Shown: positions 8,282 to 17,749 of the stretch, in pieces
How positions within the stretch are numbered: the first letter of the stretch is position 1
How the letters are laid out: each line of letters begins with the position of its first letter
Assembly: GCF_023273855.1 (NCBI RefSeq)
Contig: NZ_CP096884.1
Span: forward strand, 2,976,001-3,040,000
DNA length: 64,000 bases
Source: Seonamhaeicola sp. ML3
GTDB lineage: Bacteria; Bacteroidota; Bacteroidia; Flavobacteriales; Flavobacteriaceae
Direction of reading: 5' to 3'
The notes under the pieces: model-generated
Database searches by the model: none
Told to the model about the DNA's origin: nothing
Seen by the model: the letters and a program-made list of their open reading frames with translations, nothing else
Position numbers and translations under genes: made by a program

Positions 8282-8875
8282 ATGTTTAAACGAAGTTTTG
8301 ACTTTGTTTTTTCTCTTTTAGGGCTCATTGTCCTTTCGCCTCTATTATTACTAATAGCAGTTCTCATTAAGCTAGATTCTAAAGGGCCGACTTTATTCAT
8401 TCAGTCCAGAGTTGGCAGGGCGAATAAAGACTTTTACATTGTAAAGTTTAGAACAATGTTTGTTGAATCTGAAAAGGAGGGACTTTTAACCCTAGGAAAC
8501 GAAGATTCAAGAGTTACCAGGGTAGGTTATTTTTTAAGGAAGTATAAAATTGATGAATGGCCACAATTATACAATGTATTGAGGGGTGATATGAGTTTTG
8601 TTGGTCCCAGGCCAGAGTTGCGATATTATGTTAATTTTTATAAGAGAGAAGATTTGATTGTATTATCTGTACGGCCAGGAATAACGGGCATAGCATCATT
8701 AAAATATCGCAATGAAGTTGAACTTTTAGAAGCTGCAGATGATCCAGAAAGTTATTTCATCAATGTCATTATTCCTGATAAATTGGAACATAACAAAACA
8801 TACATACGCAATCGTTCCTTTTTTTTCGACTTAAAAATCATAGCCCTAACCATAGGTAAAGTCCTTTTTAAATAG
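8282..8875 (+). CDS. Short phosphoglycosyl transferase (bacterial sugar transferase, PglC/WcaJ-C type)
   Basis: This 197-residue monotopic enzyme transfers a sugar-1-phosphate from a UDP-sugar to undecaprenyl phosphate, the first step of glycan assembly at the inner membrane. It has the N-terminal re-entrant helix (about 10-32), KFRTM (55-59), the catalytic Asp-Glu dyad D91-E92 in KIDEWPQLYNVLRGD, VGPRPEL (107-113) and RPGITG. It lacks the large WcaJ N-terminal membrane region, so it is of the minimal PglC kind. It is 2 bp downstream of the small membrane protein and 111 bp upstream of a CapD-like gene. A second such enzyme lies at 37011, so the organism has two glycan-initiating transferases here. 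Confidence 0.9.
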   Translation: MFKRSFDFVFSLLGLIVLSPLLLLIAVLIKLDSKGPTLFIQSRVGRANKDFYIVKFRTMFVESEKEGLLTLGNEDSRVTRVGYFLRKYKIDEWPQLYNVLRGDMSFVGPRPELRYYVNFYKREDLIVLSVRPGITGIASLKYRNEVELLEAADDPESYFINVIIPDKLEHNKTYIRNRSFFFDLKIIALTIGKVLFK

Positions 8876-8915
8876 GGTTAAAAGACTATTAATTAAGCTA
8901 ATATTTCCTTAATAT

Positions 8916-8947
8916 TTGCTTTTAAAATATTTTATGACTACATTTTG
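8916..8947 (+). promoter_or_regulatory. Promoter of the CapD-like pseudoenzyme gene
   Basis: TTG at 8916-8918 and TACATTTTG at 8939-8947 are separated by 20 bases, the right geometry for a Bacteroidota promoter although the -7 box carries one extra T. It places the transcription start just upstream of the ATG at 8987. Confidence 0.5.
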
Positions 8948-8986
8948 ACCATAAAAAATACATTTAATCGATTCCCTCATCGAATA

Positions 8987-10105
8987 ATGAATAAGCGTCA
9001 ATACGAAAAACTACAGAACGTAATAGATGGATTTGATCTAGAAATTGATCAAATCAAATCTCAACAAAATCCGGATTTTAATTCCAGGATAAATTTCAAC
9101 AAAGATGTTATTTTAATTACTGGTGCAGCTGGCTCTTTAGGTGCAGAACTTGTAAAACAATTATTAGATATTAATTTCAAACAGCTCATATTGATAGATA
9201 ATAATGAAACTGCGCTATTTAGTCTTTCCAAAAAGTATGAAAAAGAGTTAGAGAACTCAAACACAGAGTTAATTCCTGTTGATGTAAGAGATGAAGAAGC
9301 GATGAATTGGCTTTTTGATAACTACAAACCATCAATAATATTTCATACAGCCGCATATAAAAATATTCCTTTAATGGAACATAACGCTTATGAGGCTATT
9401 AGACTTAATGTTTTTTCAACTAAACTCTTAGCAGACTTATCAGTTGCGCACCATGTTAAAAAATTTATATTCATTTCAACGAATAATGCTGTAAATCCAA
9501 TTAGTGTTGTTGGTAGAACCAAATTGGTATCTGAAGCTTACCTAAACTATCTGAAAATTCATTCTCAGACAGATTTTAAAGCGATTAGGCTCGGCAATAT
9601 TTTTGAATCTAAAAATTCTTTGCTTATAAAGTTCATGAAACAGGTGCAAAATGGAAAAGCCATTAGCATTGCAAATTCAGAATGCGAAAAATATTTTATC
9701 AATAAATTTAGAGCGTGTCAATTAATCTTAAAAACAACGGTTCTTACTAAAGGCGATGGTTTTGTTTTCACATACAACATGGGCAAACCTTTCAAGGTTG
9801 TTGAATTAGCAAAGCAAATTTCAAGTCGCATTGCAAAAACAGACAAATACCCTATTGAATTTATTGGACTTGAGGACTGGGAAAAGAAATCGGAAGAATT
9901 ATTGGCAGAGCACGAGAATATAGAATTCACAGTACATGATGATATTTTAAGGATAAAATCAAGTCAAGGATATACAGGAGAGAAAATTTCCTTTAATTTA
10001 ATTTCTGTTTTAAAAACAAATATGACCAATATAGATATTAAGAATCGATTAGAAGACTGTGTTTTAAAGCTACAAACTTCTCCTGCGCTTCTTTTCGCTA
10101 TTTAA
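8987..10105 (+). CDS. Degenerate CapD/FlaA1-type nucleotide-sugar dehydratase, probably inactive
   Basis: The 372-residue protein (ATG 8987; an in-frame TTG at 8945 overlaps the -7 box) has the fold of soluble UDP-GlcNAc 4,6-dehydratases. The NAD site ITGAAGSLGAE (about 44-54) and HTAAYKNIPLME are intact. Where the intact paralogue at 15794-17749 has STDKAVNP, this one has STNNAVNP (164-171), so the catalytic Asp and Lys are both Asn. The MGATKR motif has become VGRTKL, and the later LTHKEITRYFMTIPEA block is hardly recognisable (IANSECEKYFINKFRA). The frame is full length with no internal stops, so the gene is kept. A regulatory or binding role is more likely than catalysis. It overlaps the end of the proline dehydrogenase gene by 36 bp, tail to tail. 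Confidence 0.8.
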   Translation: MNKRQYEKLQNVIDGFDLEIDQIKSQQNPDFNSRINFNKDVILITGAAGSLGAELVKQLLDINFKQLILIDNNETALFSLSKKYEKELENSNTELIPVDVRDEEAMNWLFDNYKPSIIFHTAAYKNIPLMEHNAYEAIRLNVFSTKLLADLSVAHHVKKFIFISTNNAVNPISVVGRTKLVSEAYLNYLKIHSQTDFKAIRLGNIFESKNSLLIKFMKQVQNGKAISIANSECEKYFINKFRACQLILKTTVLTKGDGFVFTYNMGKPFKVVELAKQISSRIAKTDKYPIEFIGLEDWEKKSEELLAEHENIEFTVHDDILRIKSSQGYTGEKISFNLISVLKTNMTNIDIKNRLEDCVLKLQTSPALLFAI

Positions 10106-11248
10106 CAATTTAAGTTCCCGGCTAGTTTGACCAGCAACAGAGGTGTTTTCTTCTGCTCTCCTAATCAGGTATGGCATAACATCTTTTACAGGTCCAAAGG
10201 GCATATATTTTGCTACATTATATCCCAAGCTTGCTAGATTAAAACTAATATGGTCGCTCATACCATACAATTGACCAAACCAAACCCTTGGATCATCATT
10301 GTTTAATTCTTTTTGTTTCATCAAATCCATCAATAAATAAGAACTTTCCTCGTTATGAGTGCCAGCGAAAACAGAAATAAGATCTAAATTATCCATTATA
10401 AATTTAAGTCCAGTGTTGAAATTATCGTCTGTAGTAGCTTTGTCTATACATATAGGAGATAGATACCCCAAATCTTCAGCCCTTTCATTCTCTTTTTCCA
10501 TATAAGCACCTCTCACCAGCTTGTAACCCAAAAAATAACCCTCTTTTTTAGCCTTTTGGTATTCCTTTTTTAAAAAGTCTAATCTATCATGACGGTACAT
10601 TTGCAAAGTGTTAAAAACAATAGGTTTTTCGGTATTGTACTTTTGCATCATAAGCGTCACTAATTGGTCGGCGGCGTCTTGCATCCAACTTTCTTCAGCA
10701 TCAATTAAAATTTCAATATCATTTTCCTTGGCTTTAGCACAAACTATATCATATCTATTAACGATATTTTCCCACTCTCTTTTTTCATCCACCGATAGCG
10801 CTTTATCCTTTCCAACCTTTTCATACAACTCAAGTCTACCAAAGCCCGTGGGTTTGAAAACAGCTATTGGAATAGCATCAATATTTTTGGCAAACTCAAG
10901 TATTTTAAGAACTTTTTCAACTGCCTTATCAAACTCATTTTCATTTTGTTTGCCCTCTACAGAATAGTCTAAGACAGAACTCACTCCTTTTTCATATAAT
11001 TTATGAATAACAGGTAAACAGTCATCTTCATTTACACCTCCACAGAAATGGTCAAATACCGTAGACCGAATTAACCCTTCAATTGGTAAACTGGCCTTGA
11101 GGGCAAAATTTGTGGCAGCTGTGCCAATTTTAACTAAAGGCTCTATAGATATCATCTTGAACAAAAAATAAGCTCTCTCCAGTTCTGAATCATTTTTCAG
11201 AGAAAAAGCGATTTCGGTGTTGTCAAAAATCCTCTCGTTTTCTTGCAT
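10070..11248 (-). CDS. Proline dehydrogenase
   Basis: This 392-residue FAD-dependent beta/alpha barrel oxidises proline to pyrroline-5-carboxylate, the first step of proline catabolism. Family marks are KPTGFGR, IDAEES, TLQMYRHDR, KLVRGAYMEKE and, near the C-terminus, YLIRRAEENTSV, whose paired arginines hold the proline carboxylate. It is a stand-alone enzyme, not fused to the P5C dehydrogenase as in PutA. The ATG at 11248 is chosen because the TTG at 11269 lies inside a -7 box (11267-11274). The last 36 bp overlap the CapD-like gene on the other strand. Confidence 0.92.
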   Translation of the reverse strand: MQENERIFDNTEIAFSLKNDSELERAYFLFKMISIEPLVKIGTAATNFALKASLPIEGLIRSTVFDHFCGGVNEDDCLPVIHKLYEKGVSSVLDYSVEGKQNENEFDKAVEKVLKILEFAKNIDAIPIAVFKPTGFGRLELYEKVGKDKALSVDEKREWENIVNRYDIVCAKAKENDIEILIDAEESWMQDAADQLVTLMMQKYNTEKPIVFNTLQMYRHDRLDFLKKEYQKAKKEGYFLGYKLVRGAYMEKENERAEDLGYLSPICIDKATTDDNFNTGLKFIMDNLDLISVFAGTHNEESSYLLMDLMKQKELNNDDPRVWFGQLYGMSDHISFNLASLGYNVAKYMPFGPVKDVMPYLIRRAEENTSVAGQTSRELKLLNSEKKRRRSL

Positions 11249-11266
11249 AATAGTTAAAATGTCTAA

Positions 11267-11274
11267 CAAATATA
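11267..11274 (-). promoter_or_regulatory. -7 promoter box of proline dehydrogenase
   Basis: Minus strand reads TATATTTG, an exact TAnnTTTG match, 19 bases before the ATG at 11248. Confidence 0.45.
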
Positions 11275-11344
11275 ATTAACTAGATGTTACCATTTTATGT
11301 AAAATCTCCTTAATTTCACACCCTTAAATTATATAATTTATTTT

Positions 11345-12412
11345 ATGGATTCTATAGGTTATAAAGATTGTATGATTCATTTTAACGAGGATTGCTATAT
11401 CGCAATAAATGAACACCTTAAAAAGCGAAATTTTTCTAAGATTTTCATTTTAGTAGATGAGAACACTCATAAACATTGTCTACCGTCTTTCCTAGCCAAC
11501 TTACAGGCGAATACGGCCATAGAAATTATTGAAATAGAATCGGGCGAGATAAATAAAACTATTGATACTTGCGTTGGTGTCTGGAATACATTATCTGAAT
11601 TAGATGCTGACCGAAAAAGTTTAATGATAAATATTGGAGGTGGTGTAATCACAGATTTAGGAGGGTTTGTTGCCTGTACGTTTAAGAGGGGCATCGCATA
11701 TGTAAATGTTCCCACAACGTTACTCTCAATGGTGGATGCATCCGTCGGTGGAAAAACCGGAGTTGATTTAGGACACTTAAAAAATCAAATAGGTGTTATT
11801 AGTGATCCAGATTTAGTTTTGATTGACCCTACTTTTTTAAGCACACTACCCTCAAATCAAATGCGCTCTGGTTTAGCCGAAATGTTAAAACATGGTTTAA
11901 TTAGTGATAAGAACTACTGGAATAAATTCTTAGACTTATCAGCACTTAATTTATCGGATTTAGATGGGTTAATTCACCAATCTGTTATTATCAAGAAAAA
12001 TGTAGTTGAAGTAGACCCATTTGAAGACGGACTACGAAAAACCTTAAACTTTGGACATACACTAGGGCACGCGATTGAATCTTATTTTTTAAGTAACTCC
12101 AAAAAAAATACGCTTTTACATGGAGAAGCCATCGTCATAGGTATGATATTGGCTTGTTATATTTCTACCGAATTACTTGGTTTTTCCAGAGAAACGACAG
12201 ACGATATTAAGTCTTTATTTATCAGTCATTATGGAAAAGTTTCCATTGAGAAAGAAGAGTACGATCCAATTATTGATTTACTTAAATATGACAAAAAGAA
12301 TAATCATGGTAATATTAATTTTGTCTTACTCGAGTCTATTGGGCGCTGTAAAATAGATTGTTTAGTTGATAATGAACTTATTATCGAGGCATTTGAATAT
12401 TATTCGGCTTAG
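11345..12412 (+). CDS. aroB: 3-dehydroquinate synthase
   Basis: The 355-residue enzyme converts DAHP to 3-dehydroquinate in the shikimate pathway, using NAD and a divalent metal. Visible marks are the nucleotide loop GGGVITDLGGF (about 98-108), VPTTLLSMVDASVGGKTG (127-144), and the metal ligands E in EMLKHG, H in FGHTLGHAIE and H in LHGEAI. Length and motif order are normal for a single-domain AroB. It is divergent from proline dehydrogenase and convergent with the Wzc-like gene. Confidence 0.95.
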   Translation: MDSIGYKDCMIHFNEDCYIAINEHLKKRNFSKIFILVDENTHKHCLPSFLANLQANTAIEIIEIESGEINKTIDTCVGVWNTLSELDADRKSLMINIGGGVITDLGGFVACTFKRGIAYVNVPTTLLSMVDASVGGKTGVDLGHLKNQIGVISDPDLVLIDPTFLSTLPSNQMRSGLAEMLKHGLISDKNYWNKFLDLSALNLSDLDGLIHQSVIIKKNVVEVDPFEDGLRKTLNFGHTLGHAIESYFLSNSKKNTLLHGEAIVIGMILACYISTELLGFSRETTDDIKSLFISHYGKVSIEKEEYDPIIDLLKYDKKNNHGNINFVLLESIGRCKIDCLVDNELIIEAFEYYSA

Positions 12413-12461
12413 GAAATAAATTTTATAAATAAATATTCTCAATACTGGTTAGTAAAAAAAT

Positions 12462-12542
12462 AAATTTCTGAGACTGCTGTCAGTTAAGATTGGAAAGAAC
12501 ATGGGGTGTTAACTAGAACTGACAGCTTGATATGAGAAATTT
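12462..12542. repeat. Long intergenic inverted repeat (two-step hairpin)
   Basis: GCTGTCAGTT (12476-12485) and AACTGACAGC (12517-12526) are perfect 10-bp arms around a 31-base loop. Outside them AAATTTCT (12462-12469) and AGAAATTT (12535-12542) form a second 8-bp step. It lies between the convergent aroB and Wzc-like genes. It has no U-tract, so it is not a simple terminator. The TGTCAGTT/AACTGACA arms resemble repetitive intergenic palindromes I recall from other flavobacteria. Confidence 0.7.
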
Positions 12543-12610
12543 AATTTCAATGCTATAATAGCTCTAGAATTTTTGTGAAAAAGGGTTACAACTTTTTTAA
12601 CTTAAAAGCC

Positions 12611-14962
12611 TTAAAACCACTTGAACAATCCTTTCTTTTCAGGTTCACCATAATAACCATACTTAGCACCATACCCAAAATTAGCTTGTTTCACGTCATT
12701 AACAACAAGCATCATTCCGTTTAGCTTTTTATCATTATGAAGCTCTTTAGCGAAATTTAGTATTCGTTTTTCAGTATAACCTGCCCTAGTAACATAAATA
12801 GTATGACCAGCATATTGGCTAAACAACAGTGTGTCTGTAACTAACATTGATGGTGCTGTATCTACTATAACATAATCGTATTGTTTAGAAACAGTATCAA
12901 AAACCTCTTTCATCCTTTCACTCATTAATAGTTCAGCAGGATTAGGTGGTACCTTACCTGAAAGCATAATATCTATAGAAATATTATTTAAATCATATGA
13001 GTTAATCGCTTCACCTATAATAATTGACTCATCTACAAGGAACTCTGTAAGACCTATTTTAGATTGTTCTTTATTTGTCTTGTTCTTTATGGCAGAGAAA
13101 ATCTGTGGATTTCTAATATCTGCCCCTATTAATAAAACCCTTTTTCCTGTGTTCGCAAGAGTTAATCCCAGATTTAAGCTCACAAAAGATTTACCTTCAC
13201 CATTAATAGTGGAAGTTACAAATAATACATTATCATTTTCTTTATTATTCCTTCCTCTTCTTACATAATCAAAATTAGTTCTAATTATTCTAAACGACTC
13301 AGATAGAACAGATCTATCATTTTTGGATATTAAGCCATTTGCTTTCTTCGAAAAATTAGGTATTTCTCCAAGAACTGTAATGTTAGAAATCTCTTGTTGA
13401 AGATCTTCTTTGTTATGTATTTTTGTATCCGTGAGGTCTTTTACGTAAATAGTAGCAAAAGGAATAAGCATGCCTAATAATACAGCGCCAAGATAACTAA
13501 CCAAAGGTTCAGGTGACTTTTTGCTACCCATACTAAAGGGAGACTCAACGACTTTTACACTCGGAGAGACAGATGATATTGAAATAGTGGCTTCTTCTCG
13601 TTTTTCTAAGAGAAATATGTAAAGAGCTTCTTTTATGGACTGAGTTCTTTCAATAGACCTTAATGTTCTTTCCTGATCTGGAGCTGAATATAGTTTTGAG
13701 TTTATTCTTCTTGACGAGTTTTTCAATGCATCCAATTGAATATTTAGAGTTTGCTTGGTATTATTTATACTTTGAGACAAACTACTTCTAATCTGAGCTA
13801 GTGTGTTATCTAATTCTAATACTACAGGGTTATTCTCTCCTGCACTTTTCAAATAACTTCCTCGTTGAGCCAATAATTCGTTATATCTCAAGGCTAATGC
13901 ATTAATAGACTCGTCTGCCCCTCCTAAATTAGAAGGAATACCTTCATAAGGATTGTCACCCAACATTTCATCCATATATCTAAGCATGCTTATTTGGGTA
14001 GTCAGTTCTTGTATTTGTTGCTGATTTTGAACACTTGACGAAAATGCTTGACTAGCTGTTGTTGATATGTCTGTAATTCTATTCCTTGATTTATAGCCAA
14101 CAATGCTATCATCTACTCCTTCTAAATCTGATGATATTGATTTTACACGATCGTTTATAAAATTAGCTGTATTAATAGCTTGTTTCCGTTTTTTGTCAAT
14201 TGTAGCAAAGTTGTACCCTTCGATAAGCGCATTGATAACATCCAAGGCTTTCTCTTCTACGGGATCTTTCATTACTAAATTTAAAATTTTGGAAGATTCC
14301 CCAGAAGGATAAACGTCTATTATATAAGTAAGAAACTCTGCTACCTCTTCGAGAGGAGAAATATTGATTCTAATTAATTGATTTGTGTACTTTTTAATTC
14401 TTTTTTCAACAGGAGTTAAGATTATACCTCCAAAGTGAGTATCTATCTTCTCACCAAATGACATTCTAATTGGAATATCGTCCTCTTCTATGCTATAATC
14501 GAATTCAGTTGGTGAAACTATGTTAACGTAACAACTAAAACTAGACTTATAGATTAGAGAATCTGATTCTATAAAGTTTATTTTTAATGGACTTTTTTTG
14601 TACAAATCGTGTTCATTAATTCTTCCTTGAGCATAGTGCTGTACATTAAGATTGAGCTTTTTGACTATATCTCTGAGAAAGCCTCTTGATTTAATAACTT
14701 CTATTTCATCCTCTATTTCGGCTTCTTTGTTTCCGGAAAATATAGTTAAATCTTGTATGGCGCCTCTACCAGTTTCACTTTCAGCATCATCGAGTATCAT
14801 TATCTTGGCTACGGCCTTATATTCTGGAAGTATAGCCCGCATAAAAAAATACGCTACTCCAATACAAACAAGAACAGAAAGCAAAAACCATTTCCATTGT
14901 TTTGTATATAAGGATAAAACTTTTTTAATATTAAAACTTTGACTGGGATTTAAATCTTCCAT
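12611..14962 (-). CDS. Wzc-like polysaccharide co-polymerase and bacterial tyrosine kinase
   Basis: The 783-residue inner-membrane protein controls chain length and export of EPS through autophosphorylation. A first membrane helix at about 25-43 leads a Wzz domain, followed by a long periplasmic coiled-coil region (about 265-465) and a second helix at about 487-508. The cytoplasmic BY-kinase domain has Walker A TSTINGEGKS (583-592), Walker A' LLIGADIRNP (610-619, with Gly in place of the first Asp but the second Asp kept) and Walker B VIVDTAP (698-704). A tyrosine cluster GYGAKYGYYG near the C-terminus is the phosphorylation tail. It lies 18 bp after the Wza-like gene in the leftward operon. 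No separate tyrosine phosphatase gene is visible. Confidence 0.93.
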   Translation of the reverse strand: MEDLNPSQSFNIKKVLSLYTKQWKWFLLSVLVCIGVAYFFMRAILPEYKAVAKIMILDDAESETGRGAIQDLTIFSGNKEAEIEDEIEVIKSRGFLRDIVKKLNLNVQHYAQGRINEHDLYKKSPLKINFIESDSLIYKSSFSCYVNIVSPTEFDYSIEEDDIPIRMSFGEKIDTHFGGIILTPVEKRIKKYTNQLIRINISPLEEVAEFLTYIIDVYPSGESSKILNLVMKDPVEEKALDVINALIEGYNFATIDKKRKQAINTANFINDRVKSISSDLEGVDDSIVGYKSRNRITDISTTASQAFSSSVQNQQQIQELTTQISMLRYMDEMLGDNPYEGIPSNLGGADESINALALRYNELLAQRGSYLKSAGENNPVVLELDNTLAQIRSSLSQSINNTKQTLNIQLDALKNSSRRINSKLYSAPDQERTLRSIERTQSIKEALYIFLLEKREEATISISSVSPSVKVVESPFSMGSKKSPEPLVSYLGAVLLGMLIPFATIYVKDLTDTKIHNKEDLQQEISNITVLGEIPNFSKKANGLISKNDRSVLSESFRIIRTNFDYVRRGRNNKENDNVLFVTSTINGEGKSFVSLNLGLTLANTGKRVLLIGADIRNPQIFSAIKNKTNKEQSKIGLTEFLVDESIIIGEAINSYDLNNISIDIMLSGKVPPNPAELLMSERMKEVFDTVSKQYDYVIVDTAPSMLVTDTLLFSQYAGHTIYVTRAGYTEKRILNFAKELHNDKKLNGMMLVVNDVKQANFGYGAKYGYYGEPEKKGLFKWF

Positions 14963-14980
14963 GGTAGTTTTTTGTAAAGA

Positions 14981-15751
14981 TTATCTAGTAAATATAAGCG
15001 CAACACTCAATGCAATACTCGCTAATGAAGAAATAAGACCTATTCTGGAATCACCAGATGCTGCACTAATTGCACCTCGATTAGGATGTATATATACAAT
15101 GTCGTTCTGAGTTAAATAGTAAACAGGAGATTTAAATACTTCCTTGCTTGTAAGGTCAATTCGAGTATACGTTTTAGTGCCGTTGAAGTCTCTTATAACA
15201 GTAACATCTTTTCGTTTACCGTTAATTTGTAAATCACCTGCCATAGCAATTGCTTCTAATATGGATATCCTCTCTCCTGTTATTGGGTATACGCCAGGTT
15301 GAGCTACCCATCCAAGAATTGATATCCGGTAATTTTTTATTCGTATTATTACTACAGGGTCTTTTAACAGACCTCCATCTTCAAACTTCTTTTTTAGTAA
15401 TTGTTTAGCTTCTTCAACAGTTAAACCTATCATTTTAACCTTTCCCAGAACAGGATAATCTATATTACCATCAGAATCTATAAGATAATCTATGAGTTGT
15501 CCTCCCCCTTCTCCATCAGTTGTTTCCACAAGGTTATAGGGTTTCGTGACTTCTAGGTTTAATGTAGAAATATTTATACTAAGTACGTCTCCCACTTTTA
15601 GTTTTGCTCTGAATGTATCAGTATCAACTATGGTTTCAAAATCTTTAGCATTTTGAAAATATACCACATCTTTTTTGGTATAACACGAAGTAAATGTAAA
15701 GAACGAAATGATTACAAAAGCAATGTTAATCTTGCTGAAATAGGTTTTCAT
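14981..15751 (-). CDS. Wza-like polysaccharide export lipoprotein
   Basis: The 256-residue protein has a lipoprotein signal ending FTFTSC (lipid cysteine C23), a Poly_export domain (LKVGDVLSINIS, LIDSDGNIDYPVLGKVKMIGLT) and an SLBB domain (ISILGWVAQPGVYPI, ISILEAIAMAGDL). It ends with a hydrophobic stretch IGLISSLASIALSVALIF that could span a membrane, which is unlike the amphipathic helix of E. coli Wza. It should form the outer-membrane or periplasmic part of the export channel with the Wzc-like protein encoded 18 bp downstream. Confidence 0.92.
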   Translation of the reverse strand: MKTYFSKINIAFVIISFFTFTSCYTKKDVVYFQNAKDFETIVDTDTFRAKLKVGDVLSINISTLNLEVTKPYNLVETTDGEGGGQLIDYLIDSDGNIDYPVLGKVKMIGLTVEEAKQLLKKKFEDGGLLKDPVVIIRIKNYRISILGWVAQPGVYPITGERISILEAIAMAGDLQINGKRKDVTVIRDFNGTKTYTRIDLTSKEVFKSPVYYLTQNDIVYIHPNRGAISAASGDSRIGLISSLASIALSVALIFTR

Positions 15752-15793
15752 AAGTAATAATATTTGGGGAAAGTAAGAAAATAAAATTGTTTT

Positions 15794-17749
15794 TTAAAGG
15801 CTACTGTAAGTTTTGTTGCCGTTATTGTCGCTAGAAAGACTTTTGGCTTTCTTGTAAATTTGAACCCGTTTATCAAATCTTTCATAACTTGAGTTATTCG
15901 ATTTGTACTCAGGTATAAGCTGCTTCATTTTCATAACAATATTATTATTTTGAAAACGATTCATTATACACAGGTCTTCGATTTCTGCCTTTATTTTAGC
16001 TGAATCTAATTCTCTAGTCTTGCTAATTAGTATTTTTTTGTGATAAGTTGAAAGTGTGTTTTCTCCATTAGCAAGTAACTCTTCATATAACTTTTCTCCT
16101 GGTCTCAATCCAGTTATTTTTATATCAATATCTTCAGGATAGCTCAAACCAGAAAGTTTAATCATGTTTTTAGCCAAATCAAAAATCTTAACAGATTCAC
16201 CCATGTCGAAAATAAAAATCTCACCTCCTTTACCCATCGTTCCTGCTTCTAATACTAGCTGAGATGCCTCAGGAATGGTCATGAAATATCTGGTTATTTC
16301 TTTGTGAGTTAAAGTTAATGGCCCACCTTGTTCAATTTGCTTTTTGAATAAAGGTATAACTGATCCATTAGAACCTAAAACGTTTCCAAATCTTGTAGTT
16401 ATAAATTTCGTTTTACTTTCTTTCTGTAAACAACTAATATACATTTCAGCCATACGTTTTGTAGCCCCCATGACACTTGTTGGATTTACAGCTTTGTCTG
16501 TTGAGACAAAAACAAACTTTTTGACGTTATACCTTGATGCCGTATCTGCCAATAGTTTGGTACCGTTAACATTAATTTTAATAGCCTCATATGGCGATTT
16601 TTCCATTAAAGGCACGTGCTTGTATGCAGCGGCATGAAAAACCATAGTTGGTTTATGGTATTGAAAAATAGAGTCGATTCTTAAACCATCTCTAATATCG
16701 GCAACTATTGCTGTAAAATTATGTTTGCCAGCTCTTTTCAAATCTTGTTGAACGTCATATAGTGCAGATTCAGCTTGATCGACAAGAATTAGATGCTTTA
16801 CATCAAAATTAGATATTTGATTTACCAATTCACTCCCAATAGAGCCTGCAGCACCAGTAACGACAACTGTTTCTCCTTTGAATTCGTTTATTAAATTAGG
16901 GTTGTCAATTTCAATTGGTGGTCTACCCAGTAAATCTTCTATTTGAACTTGTTTAATTTGATTTGCATTAAGTTCTCCGTCTATCCACTTCTCGATTGGA
17001 GGGACTTTTTTAACCTTTACATCAAAGTCAATAAGACTATCAACTAATTTAATTATGCGTTTTGGGTCTATAGTTTGTGAAGCAACAATAATTTCGTCTA
17101 TATCATTACTTTTTATATAACTTTCGTTGATTGTCTCAAAAGAGATAATTCTGATTCCATTGATTAGTTTACCTCGTTTTTTAACATCATCATCAATGAA
17201 GTTTACAACATTAAAGTTCTTGTTGGTCCCATTTAGCAGGGCGTTGTAAGTTATAATTCCTGAATCACCGGCACCATAAATTAAAATATTTTTTGATGTC
17301 TTGAATTTACATTTAAGATAGTTGTAACTTATCTTAAATAATAGCCTACTTCCAGCTAGAGCAACAAAACTCAGCAAAGAATGAATTACTATTATGGAAC
17401 CAGGAATAGTGAAATTAGGTAGTAAAGAGAACGACCTTATTAGAATAACACCTGTAATCCCAATACCAGCAATTAAAACAACAGCTTTGAATATGTTTAC
17501 AATATCAGTGAATCCTGTATGTCTTATAACACTTTTGTATGAGCCAACTATGAGGAAACTTGTTGCCGATACTATTGCTAAAAATGGTAACTGAACAAAA
17601 AACTGATTCGTATCAAAGTCCAATGTAAAGTTAAACCTTATCAAATAAGCGATGAAGAGTGTGAATAACACTACAAACAAATCAACAAAAAAGATTAACC
17701 ATTTTGAGGCATATTTTTGCGATAAATCAAAAAAGTAATTTCTTATCAT
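15794..17749 (-). CDS. Membrane-bound UDP-sugar 4,6-dehydratase (CapD/WbpM/PglF type)
   Basis: The 651-residue protein has four N-terminal membrane helices (about 20-135), a CoA-binding-like Rossmann domain (ILIYGAGDSG) and a C-terminal dehydratase domain. That domain has TGAAGSIGSE (298-307), VFHAAAYKHVPLME, STDKAVNP with the catalytic Asp-Lys (416-423), SVMGATKR (425-432) and LTHKEITRYFMTIPEA. It should convert UDP-GlcNAc to the 4-keto-6-deoxy sugar. The ATG at 17749 overlaps the stop of the aminotransferase gene (ATGA), so the two are translationally coupled; codons further upstream to 17827 belong to that gene. The pairing suggests the PglF-PglE route to a 4-amino-4,6-dideoxy sugar. Confidence 0.93.
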   Translation of the reverse strand: MIRNYFFDLSQKYASKWLIFFVDLFVVLFTLFIAYLIRFNFTLDFDTNQFFVQLPFLAIVSATSFLIVGSYKSVIRHTGFTDIVNIFKAVVLIAGIGITGVILIRSFSLLPNFTIPGSIIVIHSLLSFVALAGSRLLFKISYNYLKCKFKTSKNILIYGAGDSGIITYNALLNGTNKNFNVVNFIDDDVKKRGKLINGIRIISFETINESYIKSNDIDEIIVASQTIDPKRIIKLVDSLIDFDVKVKKVPPIEKWIDGELNANQIKQVQIEDLLGRPPIEIDNPNLINEFKGETVVVTGAAGSIGSELVNQISNFDVKHLILVDQAESALYDVQQDLKRAGKHNFTAIVADIRDGLRIDSIFQYHKPTMVFHAAAYKHVPLMEKSPYEAIKINVNGTKLLADTASRYNVKKFVFVSTDKAVNPTSVMGATKRMAEMYISCLQKESKTKFITTRFGNVLGSNGSVIPLFKKQIEQGGPLTLTHKEITRYFMTIPEASQLVLEAGTMGKGGEIFIFDMGESVKIFDLAKNMIKLSGLSYPEDIDIKITGLRPGEKLYEELLANGENTLSTYHKKILISKTRELDSAKIKAEIEDLCIMNRFQNNNIVMKMKQLIPEYKSNNSSYERFDKRVQIYKKAKSLSSDNNGNKTYSSL

